From an uncultured Sulfurovum sp. (GTDB lineage Bacteria > Campylobacterota > Campylobacteria > Campylobacterales > Sulfurovaceae): a DNA stretch of 7,925 nt. Below, one piece after another: positions 1-5,567 of the stretch (position 1 is the stretch's first letter; each line of letters begins with the position of its first letter). The stretch is taken from positions 1-7,925 of the forward strand of contig CAMZNQ010000379.1 in the NCBI GenBank assembly GCA_947313765.1. Reading direction: 5' to 3'. Both the position numbers and the translations under genes were made by a program. The notes under the pieces were generated by a model that was not told the DNA's origin, did no database searches, and was given only the letters and a program-made list of their open reading frames with translations.

Positions 1-1
1 A

Positions 2-148
2 TATAAACTATATATGGCAGACAGAGTTACAAAAAAAGATGGTATAGTTCAAATCATAAAAGATAACAATATTATAAGAGAGTATAATCAAGATTTAATT
101 ACTGCATTTGGTGCAGGAGATATTACCTACCAAATTCGTGGAGAATAA
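2..148 (+). CDS. C-terminal tail of an unrecognised protein, cut by the left window edge
   Basis: An open frame enters at the left edge and ends at a TAA at 146-148. It gives about 48 residues, ending in ITYQIRGE. A Met codon at 14-16 is in frame, but the frame is open upstream to the edge and there is no ribosome site before it, so this is most likely the end of a longer gene. The visible part alternates short hydrophobic and charged stretches (VQIIKDNNIIREYN, DLITAFGAGDITYQI), which suggests beta strands. It has no membrane segment and no motif that I can name. Only 9 bp separate its stop from the next start, so it is probably co-transcribed with the SPOR gene. No function can be assigned. 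The reading frame is fairly sure, the identity is not. Confidence 0.6.
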   Translation, partial: YKLYMADRVTKKDGIVQIIKDNNIIREYNQDLITAFGAGDITYQIRGE

Positions 149-157
149 TAGTTTAAA

Positions 158-511
158 ATGAAGAAAATAATTATATCTCTATTAACTTTTACTCTTTTTT
201 TATTATTATATGGTAGAGTATCTAGATATCCAAACTACCCAGATAGAATAACTATAAATCCAAGTTTGAGTCAAAAGAGATTTTACATTCAAATTGGTGC
301 TTTTAAAAATAGAAGATATGTGCTAATAGTAGCTAAAAAGTTAAAAAAATTATCATATAAGGTAGTAATTATAAGAAGAGTTGTAGGTACTAGATACTAC
401 TACAAACTCCTTATTGGTTCATATAGAAGTAGAAGAGAGGCAGAATTTGTTAAAAATAGAGTTCCAAGAGAGTATAAAGATGCTTTTATTCTATCGAATA
501 TAGAAGTGTAA
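158..511 (+). CDS. Small membrane-anchored SPOR-domain protein
   Basis: This 117-aa protein has a hydrophobic segment at residues 4-18 after MKK, with no lipobox cysteine and no clear signal-peptidase site, so it is probably an N-terminal inner-membrane anchor with the rest in the periplasm. A short linker (19-39) leads to one SPOR domain at about 40-112. The domain begins with the typical FYIQIGAF strand (42-49) and carries the second half-repeat around YYKLLIGSYRSRREAE. SPOR domains bind glycan strands stripped of stem peptides at the division septum, so a role in division or septal wall remodelling is inferred. The protein is almost only anchor plus SPOR domain, with no enzyme domain. It is very basic (many Lys/Arg), which would suit wall binding. 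The ATG follows the upstream stop by 9 bp and has no good Shine-Dalgarno sequence, so coupling to the upstream gene is plausible. Confidence 0.85.
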   Translation: MKKIIISLLTFTLFLLLYGRVSRYPNYPDRITINPSLSQKRFYIQIGAFKNRRYVLIVAKKLKKLSYKVVIIRRVVGTRYYYKLLIGSYRSRREAEFVKNRVPREYKDAFILSNIEV

Positions 512-520
512 AGTTATCTA

Positions 521-546
521 TTGTTGAACCCAAAATACGCTATAAT
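521..546 (+). promoter_or_regulatory. Predicted sigma-70 promoter of mutS2
   Basis: A perfect TATAAT lies at 541-546 in the 59-bp gap before mutS2, preceded by AAAATACGC (532-540). TTGTTG at 521-526 is a possible -35, but the spacer would be only 14 bp. Campylobacterota promoters commonly lack a conserved -35, so the -10 box carries the prediction. Transcription would start near 553, giving a leader of about 18 nt that still contains the ribosome site. MutS2 can therefore probably be transcribed separately from the SPOR gene. Confidence 0.55.
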
Positions 547-556
547 TTTTTATAAA

Positions 557-564
557 AAAGAGAG
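557..564 (+). promoter_or_regulatory. Ribosome binding site supporting the TTG start of mutS2
   Basis: A purine run AAAGAGAG ends 6 nt before TTG at 571. An in-frame TAA at 553-555 lies just upstream with no ATG or GTG between, so TTG is the only start that keeps the full N-terminus. Confidence 0.6.
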
Positions 565-570
565 ATATTA

Positions 571-2775
571 TTGAAAACCATAACCCAAAAATTAGACTTA
601 GATAACTTCATAGATAACTTTAAAAAGTTTTATGCAACAGATAAAAACATTGAGATGAAAGGAGATATAAATCAACATTTTAAATATATCTCTTCTCTCT
701 CTAATGTAGAGTTTCCCCCCATAAAAGAAGTTCCAAACCTTGACAATCAACTTAATCGTCTTAAAAAACAGGGTGTACTCTCTTTAGATGAGATATATGC
801 TTTTGCGACCATGATAGAGTATTTTAATGCTCTAAAAGCCTCCTCTCTTCCAGAGCCTATAAATAGATGGGTTGGAGATATAAATATTCCTGATGAGATA
901 AGTGATATTATATTATATTTTACAAACGAGGGTAACATTAATCCTGAACGTGAACCTGAACTATATGAGATTGAAAAAGCCCTAAAACAAAATAAATCTG
1001 AACTAAAAGATAGACTCTACCGTTTAGCACACTCCTCTACTCTAAAAGATTATCTAGTTGATACACAAGTCCATTTTTTAAATGGAGAAGAGACGCTTAT
1101 GGTTCGTGGTGGATTTAACAAAGCGATTAAAGCCTCTGTTTTAGGTCGTACTTCTGCTGGTTTTTTCTATATTTTACCTCAATCAATATCACATTTAAAA
1201 GAGAAAGAGTCAATTCTTTTAAGTCGTAAAGAGGAGCTTATCTACCGTTATTGTCAAAATTTTTCAGAGGTTATGAGTAGACATTTTCTATTTATGAGAT
1301 TTATTAATCGTGAGTATGACAAGTTTGACCAATATCAAGCTCGTGTACTATTTGCTAGAGCATTTGAGTATAACTTTATCTTACCATCAAAACGAAAAGT
1401 TGTTAAACTAGATGGATTTTGCCACCCTGCTATTGAGAAACCCAAACCTGTAAACATTAAATTAGAAAAATCTGTTATGCTTATTACGGGTGTAAATGCT
1501 GGTGGTAAAACCATGCTATTAAAATCTCTACTCTCTGCTGTCTATATGTCTAAAAATCTTCTACCATTTAAATGTAATCAAGAGAAGAGTGAAGTGGGTC
1601 ACTTTAAAAGTATAGAGGCTGTTATTGATGACCCACAATCGGTTAAAAATGACATCTCTACCTTTGCAGGACGTATGGTAGAGTTTGCAAAGCTATTTGA
1701 TAAAGAGAATGCAATAGTAGGAGTGGATGAGATAGAGTTAGGAACTGATTCAGATGAAGCAGCATCTCTCTTTAGAGTAATGCTTGATGAGTTAAAGAGA
1801 AAAGGGATTATCTTTATAGTCACTACCCACCATAAACGTTTGGCTTCTTTGATGAGTACAGATGATGATGTAGAGTTAATTGCAGCGTTATATGATGAAG
1901 AGAACCGACGACCAACCTATACTTTTTTACAAGGAAGCATTGGAAAGTCTTACGCTTTTGAAACTGCACAACGATATGGAGTACCAGAACATATTGTAAA
2001 TAGAGCTAAAGAGATTTACGGGGAAGATAAAGAGAATTTAAATGAGCTAATAGAGAAATCTACCACCTTAGAGCGTGAAATGCGTCTAAAACTTGAAAAA
2101 ATAGATGAAGAGTTAGAGTCTGTTGAGAAAAAAAGAGAAGCGTTAGAGGAGATAGAAGAGAGATTAAATGAGCAACAGAGAAATGCGATAGCAACACTAG
2201 AAAATCGTTATAATGCAGCCACAAAAAGAGCCTTAGAGGCGATGAAAGCAAAAGAGTCAACTGAGGGTAGACGACTTTTAAATGAAGCAAATAAACATAA
2301 AAAACTATCAAACCATGCCAAAAAAGTGGAACAACCAAACAGAAGAGAGTTGCAAGTTGGAGATTTTGTAAAATATCGTTCAAAGCGTGGAGAGGTTCTA
2401 AATATTAGAAACAAAGAGGCAACCATAGAGATAGATGGATTGAAGATGCGTGTACCAACTTCACAACTACGTTATATAGAGAGTAGTCCTAAAAAAGTTG
2501 TAAAAAAGATAAAAACTACTGTCAATGTAGAAAAATCGGGTCGTGGTGCTATATCTATTAATCTACTTGGAAATTATGCAGATGAAGCAATTGATAAATT
2601 AGATATATTTCTATCTGATGCACTAGTAGCAGGTTTCTCAACAGTTGAGATTATACATGGTACAGGTTCAGGAGTATTAAAAAAAGTTATTATAGATTAT
2701 CTAAAATCATATCCAAAACTACAATCATTTCATGGACAAAAGGGGAATTTAGGTATTACTATAGTGAATCTTTAA
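571..2775 (+). CDS. mutS2: MutS2 family ATPase with C-terminal Smr domain
   Basis: This 734-aa protein has MutS2 architecture: an N-terminal helical core/lever region (1-~285), an ABC-type ATPase, a long charged coiled coil (~475-590), a KOW-like beta segment (~594-637, beginning LQVGDFVKYRS) and a C-terminal Smr domain (~660-734). ATPase landmarks are Walker A GVNAGGKT (307-314), the signature-region STFAGRM (363-369, usually STFSGHM), Walker B ending in D386-E387, and TTHH (418-421). The Smr domain has HGTGSG at 696-701. It lacks the LDLR-type motif, showing INLLG instead. MutS2 proteins lack the mismatch-recognition domain of MutS. They are linked to suppression of recombination and, in Bacillus, to rescue of collided ribosomes. 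Which role applies here is not visible. The length is slightly below the usual ~780 aa, without sign of truncation. The start is TTG. Family assignment is near certain. Confidence 0.96.
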   Translation: MKTITQKLDLDNFIDNFKKFYATDKNIEMKGDINQHFKYISSLSNVEFPPIKEVPNLDNQLNRLKKQGVLSLDEIYAFATMIEYFNALKASSLPEPINRWVGDINIPDEISDIILYFTNEGNINPEREPELYEIEKALKQNKSELKDRLYRLAHSSTLKDYLVDTQVHFLNGEETLMVRGGFNKAIKASVLGRTSAGFFYILPQSISHLKEKESILLSRKEELIYRYCQNFSEVMSRHFLFMRFINREYDKFDQYQARVLFARAFEYNFILPSKRKVVKLDGFCHPAIEKPKPVNIKLEKSVMLITGVNAGGKTMLLKSLLSAVYMSKNLLPFKCNQEKSEVGHFKSIEAVIDDPQSVKNDISTFAGRMVEFAKLFDKENAIVGVDEIELGTDSDEAASLFRVMLDELKRKGIIFIVTTHHKRLASLMSTDDDVELIAALYDEENRRPTYTFLQGSIGKSYAFETAQRYGVPEHIVNRAKEIYGEDKENLNELIEKSTTLEREMRLKLEKIDEELESVEKKREALEEIEERLNEQQRNAIATLENRYNAATKRALEAMKAKESTEGRRLLNEANKHKKLSNHAKKVEQPNRRELQVGDFVKYRSKRGEVLNIRNKEATIEIDGLKMRVPTSQLRYIESSPKKVVKKIKTTVNVEKSGRGAISINLLGNYADEAIDKLDIFLSDALVAGFSTVEIIHGTGSGVLKKVIIDYLKSYPKLQSFHGQKGNLGITIVNL

Positions 2776-2793
2776 ATCCTAAATTTGTTTAGA

Positions 2794-2799
2794 TATAAT
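2794..2799 (+). promoter_or_regulatory. Predicted -10 box of the YfgM-like/BamB-like operon
   Basis: A perfect TATAAT lies in the 53-bp gap after mutS2, with no recognisable -35 in the AT-rich upstream stretch. A start near 2806 would give a leader of about 23 nt with a good GGAG ribosome site. This suggests the three genes at 2829-4747 can be expressed independently of mutS2, although read-through is likely since no strong terminator intervenes. Confidence 0.5.
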
Positions 2800-2818
2800 A
2801 ATAAAATTATTAAACCAC

Positions 2819-2822
2819 GGAG
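2819..2822 (+). promoter_or_regulatory. GGAG ribosome binding site deciding a TTG start
   Basis: GGAG sits 6 nt before TTG at 2829. It is one of the best Shine-Dalgarno matches in the window, and it supports TTG over any later Met; the next in-frame Met is at residue 20. Confidence 0.7.
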
Positions 2823-2828
2823 ATAAAA

Positions 2829-3407
2829 TTGAAGATTTCAGAAACTATAAACGAAGCAAAAAAAGAGCTAACAAATGATGAGCAGATGTTAGCATCTGCT
2901 TTTAAATTAGAAAAGCTTTATAAAAAACATAAAATTAAACTCTATTCAGTGCTGACTATAGCAACTCTTTATTTAGCAGGAACAGCTGTTACAGACGTTA
3001 TGGAACAAAATCGACTTGAAACAGCAAATAGTGCCTACTTAACCCTAGAAAAAGAGCCAACAAACAAAGAGGCACTAGAGGAGTTAAAGAGCAATAACCC
3101 TGCTCTTTTTAGCCTATACACCTATAAAAAAGCGATAGAAAATAGTGATAAAGAGTCATTAAGAGAGCTAACTTCAAATAAAAATAGTATTATTTCAGAT
3201 ATAAGTAGCTACCACTTAGCACTTCTTGATGGAAAAAAAGTTGAGTCAGAACTATATAGTGGAATTGCACATATTGATAATGCCTCTAGCTATATAAAAG
3301 AGGGAAAAATAGATGATGCAAAAGATGAGCTAGACTCTATTAATGAGGATTCACCTGTATATAATATTTCAAAAATTATTAAACACTATACTATTAAAGG
3401 TAAGTAA
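2829..3407 (+). CDS. YfgM-like single-pass membrane protein with periplasmic TPR-like domain
   Basis: The 192-aa protein begins with a charged cytoplasmic segment of about 37 residues (many Lys/Glu). It has one membrane helix at about 38-55 (LYSVLTIATLYLAGTAV), then a helical, TPR-like region to the C-terminus. The positive charge before the helix (KKHKIK, 32-37) predicts a cytoplasmic N-terminus and a periplasmic C-terminus. Helical hairpins can be seen around 83-115 and 128-186; the last (YIKEGKIDDAKDELDSI) looks like a typical TPR turn. Size, topology and fold match E. coli YfgM (about 206 aa), a membrane-anchored periplasmic chaperone-network protein associated with SecYEG and PpiD. The next gene encodes a beta-propeller lipoprotein, as bamB follows yfgM in E. 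coli. Similarity is by architecture only. A generic coiled-coil/TPR membrane protein is the alternative. It overlaps the next gene by 1 bp (TAATG), implying coupled translation. Confidence 0.7.
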   Translation: MKISETINEAKKELTNDEQMLASAFKLEKLYKKHKIKLYSVLTIATLYLAGTAVTDVMEQNRLETANSAYLTLEKEPTNKEALEELKSNNPALFSLYTYKKAIENSDKESLRELTSNKNSIISDISSYHLALLDGKKVESELYSGIAHIDNASSYIKEGKIDDAKDELDSINEDSPVYNISKIIKHYTIKGK

Positions 3408-4408
3408 TGTACAGAAAAACTCTATTAGCAACCTCTCTAGCTCTTATTCTATTTTCAGGATGTAGCTCAAAACAGTATTATACTCCAGAACAGACATACA
3501 ACGCATCCTCTTTACCTATGGGTGATAAAATTATTTTCTATTCTCGAGATGGTGCAACATTGGCTAGTGGAGACATACTTACAAAAAAACAACGCATTAA
3601 TCTAAAACTTGATAAGGGTTTCTATTTTATAAATAGTAATAAAAATGTTGCCATAGTTGCCAATGCTTATGGTAAATGTAATATTATTGGTAAAGAGGGT
3701 GTTGTTGATACAGTTCAATTTTCACAAGCTCTTGTAGCAGGAACAGTTATTGGAAAATCTCTTGTCTATCTACTTCAAAATAATAATTTTGGGATTTATG
3801 ACTTTCAGAAAAAATCTATTGTATATAGCAACAAAGGACAAAAAGCACTTGCCATTGATACAAGAATAGCAAACCCCTTAAAGATAGATGGTCTAGTTGT
3901 TATCCCTACCCTTGATGGAAAACTAACTGTTTTAGATTTGAAAACATTAAAAGTCTCAAAAGAGCTATATGTAAGTACAGAGTCATCACTAAATAATATT
4001 ATATTTTTAGGTCGTCTCAATAATACACTTATTGCCTCTACTCCTAATAGAGTTTTATCTATCTCAAATAAGGGTAAAAAAGAGTTAAATAGTGGCATAT
4101 CTGAAGTAGTAATTGACAACAAAGATATATTTGTTTTTGCTAAAGATGGACAAGTTTTAAAACTTGATGAGTCTCTATCAATTCAATCTGAAAAGAAATT
4201 TAAATTTGCACACTTTTCGGTAGCAACTGTATATAACGATAGCGTTTATGCTCTCGACAAACAGGGTTATCTAATTGTCTCCAATAAATCTTTTTCTCAA
4301 TATAGAGTCTATAAAGTTGAAGAGGTAGAAGATTATGCATTCATATCAAATGGAAAACTCTACTACAATCAACAAGTTATTGATTTAAATAGATTAACCT
4401 ATAAGTAA
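3407..4408 (+). CDS. Beta-propeller (PQQ-like repeat) lipoprotein, candidate BamB-like protein
   Basis: The 333-aa protein has a lipoprotein signal peptide: MYRK, a hydrophobic stretch, then LFSGC with the acylated cysteine at residue 19. The +2 residue is Ser, compatible with outer-membrane sorting by the E. coli rule. The rest is almost entirely beta strands in repeats of about 35-45 residues of the form 'VVIPTLDGKLTVLDLKT'. Clear copies start near 80, 119, 162, 206, 239 and 279, with weaker ones near 42 and 310, so a 7-8 bladed propeller is plausible. E. coli BamB is an outer-membrane lipoprotein with an eight-bladed propeller that serves as scaffold of the BAM complex, and it is encoded directly after yfgM. 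The gene order here is the same. A role in outer-membrane protein assembly is inferred, and another propeller lipoprotein cannot be excluded. The start overlaps the upstream stop by 1 bp. Confidence 0.7.
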   Translation: MYRKTLLATSLALILFSGCSSKQYYTPEQTYNASSLPMGDKIIFYSRDGATLASGDILTKKQRINLKLDKGFYFINSNKNVAIVANAYGKCNIIGKEGVVDTVQFSQALVAGTVIGKSLVYLLQNNNFGIYDFQKKSIVYSNKGQKALAIDTRIANPLKIDGLVVIPTLDGKLTVLDLKTLKVSKELYVSTESSLNNIIFLGRLNNTLIASTPNRVLSISNKGKKELNSGISEVVIDNKDIFVFAKDGQVLKLDESLSIQSEKKFKFAHFSVATVYNDSVYALDKQGYLIVSNKSFSQYRVYKVEEVEDYAFISNGKLYYNQQVIDLNRLTYK

Positions 4409-4417
4409 AAATATTAA

Positions 4418-4747
4418 ATGAAAGAGATAGCCAATATTTTACAAGAAAATAACCTACTATTTAAATCGTTTAAACAGATAGATATGAAAGAGTTAGGGTC
4501 TCGAAAAAAAATAGACATCTACCTAGGTGTAGATTTAAAAAAATATTACGCTTCTATTATTCACATTAAAAAGAGAAGTAAAATATTATCTAAAGAGGCA
4601 CTAGAGATAATGGAGTTTCATAAAAAATTAGAGGTTTATAATGATAGTGCTATAAAAAAAAAGTATATCTATATCCAAGCCCCTATCTGTTCTAAAGCAA
4701 AAGCTCTATTTAAAGAACAAAAATGGACTCTATGGATTGATAATTAA
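4418..4747 (+). CDS. Unrecognised 109-aa protein with a possible degenerate nuclease-like fold
   Basis: No firm family is recognised. The protein is soluble, Lys-rich, with no signal peptide or membrane segment, so it is probably cytoplasmic. It runs helix (1-20), strand (KKIDIYLGVD, 30-39), strand (YYASIIHIKKRS, 43-54), helix (55-70), strand (KYIYIQAP), helix (CSKAKALFKEQ), and a final strand (TLWI). This order, with an acidic D33 followed by H49-I-K51, resembles the YraN/PD-(D/E)XK pattern 'EIDL...VEVK', but His stands where the catalytic Glu would be. If the fold is right, the site is degenerate. It follows the BamB-like gene by 9 bp with only a weak ribosome site, so it is likely the third gene of that operon. 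Its coding sequence includes runs of eight A (4504-4511) and nine A (4664-4672). The gene is probably real; the function is unknown. Confidence 0.7.
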   Translation: MKEIANILQENNLLFKSFKQIDMKELGSRKKIDIYLGVDLKKYYASIIHIKKRSKILSKEALEIMEFHKKLEVYNDSAIKKKYIYIQAPICSKAKALFKEQKWTLWIDN

Positions 4748-5376
4748 ATACCTACATAACTATATAGTAGTGCATTTTTCATTCTTGGAAATACATGCTC
4801 TTTGTCTCTTGGATCAATAGCAAAACATCCAAAGCTACGTCCTCCATTAGCTACATAATGTGCAGTATGTAGAAGTATCTCTCTTTCTCTTGCATTTCTA
4901 TTTTGATACTCAAGACCATATACACTTAAATATCTATAACCTTTTCTTCTTGTAACTCCTTCTCTACTTCCTATTTTAAAGAATCCTGTTGGAGTTTTAA
5001 GTGAGCCTTTTTCATTTCCTGCACTAACAACACGACCATTTACAGCTCCTGAATTTTTACCATGTGCCACTAAAAATCTACAAACCTTACCATTATATAG
5101 GTTGATAATATAGAGTCTTTTTTCAAATGCTAATTTAGTGTAGTCTGCAATTGCAATATATTTAGGAGATAGCTCTTTTTTTAGACGATTTTTTTCATAG
5201 TAAGCAAATGTATCTGCTAAAGCTTTCTGGCTAACATTTGTAGTTCTTTTAACTTGCTCAAAAATATTGTGAAGATGTGCAACAGAGACATAGTGACCTA
5301 GAAAGTAACCTGTACCTGCTGAAAGATTTGTAACCATACACAAGAGAAGTAGTATATAAAATATTATTTTTTTCAT
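4744..5376 (-). CDS. Secreted YkuD-type (L,D-transpeptidase) catalytic-domain protein
   Basis: The 210-aa precursor has a classical signal peptide (MKKIIF, then a Leu-rich core) with likely cleavage after LSA at residue 20. It also has a ~50-residue helical linker and a catalytic domain from about 72 to the end. The active-site block is at 168-187: H170-T-A-H173 followed by NGGRSFGCFAI, with S181 and the nucleophilic Cys184 in the SxGC signature of L,D-transpeptidases. The compact layout and the lack of other domains match the 'murein L,D-transpeptidase catalytic domain' (YkuD_2) group. Such enzymes act on peptidoglycan stem peptides in the periplasm through a cysteine acyl-enzyme. Related YkuD proteins of Helicobacter and Campylobacter act as L,D-carboxypeptidases (Csd6, Pgp2), so cross-linking versus trimming is open. 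A good ribosome site (AAAGGA) lies 6 nt before the ATG. Its stop overlaps the convergent gene's stop by 4 bp. Confidence 0.88.
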   Translation of the reverse strand: MKKIIFYILLLLCMVTNLSAGTGYFLGHYVSVAHLHNIFEQVKRTTNVSQKALADTFAYYEKNRLKKELSPKYIAIADYTKLAFEKRLYIINLYNGKVCRFLVAHGKNSGAVNGRVVSAGNEKGSLKTPTGFFKIGSREGVTRRKGYRYLSVYGLEYQNRNAREREILLHTAHYVANGGRSFGCFAIDPRDKEHVFPRMKNALLYSYVGI

Positions 5377-5567
5377 CTGAAATCCTTTGTTAATATAAAA
5401 TTTATTTTAATTATTAATAATAATATTATTTTTAATATTAACATAAGCTTAGAACTATTTAAATGGTTAAATGTTTTTTTTTATTTTCTTAAAAGAGTGA
5501 ATATGAAAAAAATAGCCACTTTTAATTGGATAATCGTTAAAATACGCCAAATCATAAAGGAAAATAG
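5377..5567. promoter_or_regulatory. AT-rich divergent intergenic region between the YkuD-type gene and the symporter
   Basis: This 191-bp region must hold the promoters of both flanking genes. For the minus gene there is a strong ribosome site (TCCTTT on the plus strand, 5383-5388) and a possible -10 TAAAAT read on minus at 5409-5404. For the plus gene a GATAAT at 5529-5534 is the best -10, and AAGGA at 5557-5561 is a good ribosome site 6 nt before ATG. It also contains inverted repeats, a nine-T run (5474-5482) and almost no G or C between 5389 and 5440. The assignment of individual promoter boxes is tentative. Confidence 0.5.
5388..5443. repeat. Spaced 9-bp inverted repeat (TGTTAATAT / ATATTAACA) with an inner 12-nt palindrome
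   Basis: TGTTAATAT (5388-5396) is matched perfectly by ATATTAACA (5435-5443), 38 nt apart. Between them AATAATATTATT (5419-5430) is a perfect 12-nt palindrome. The left arm abuts the ribosome site of the minus-strand gene. It may be an operator for a dimeric regulator, or chance in a region of almost pure A and T. Confidence 0.35.

Noticed and set aside
715..720. Six-C run in mutS2 as a phase-variation tract
   Set aside because: Six C is notable in AT-rich DNA, but shorter than the tracts usually hypervariable in this lineage, and it encodes an ordinary Pro-Pro in frame.
2060..2383. Minus-strand frame opposite the MutS2 coiled coil, rich in Leu and Phe
   Set aside because: The composition is what the reverse complement of Lys/Glu-rich coding DNA produces; it has no start signal and overlaps a certain gene.
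2779..2792. Hairpin CTAAA-TTTG-TTTAG after mutS2 as a terminator
   Set aside because: The stem has only five mostly A-T pairs and no T-run follows; it also merges into the predicted -10 box of the next operon.
4664..4672. Nine-A run (and eight-A run at 4504-4511) in the 109-aa gene as a programmed slippage site
   Set aside because: Poly-A runs encoding Lys are common in this composition; both are in frame and no useful alternate frame product follows.
5474..5482. Nine-T run as an intrinsic terminator
   Set aside because: There is no stable stem directly before it, and no plus-strand gene ends upstream; it fits better as AT-rich promoter DNA.
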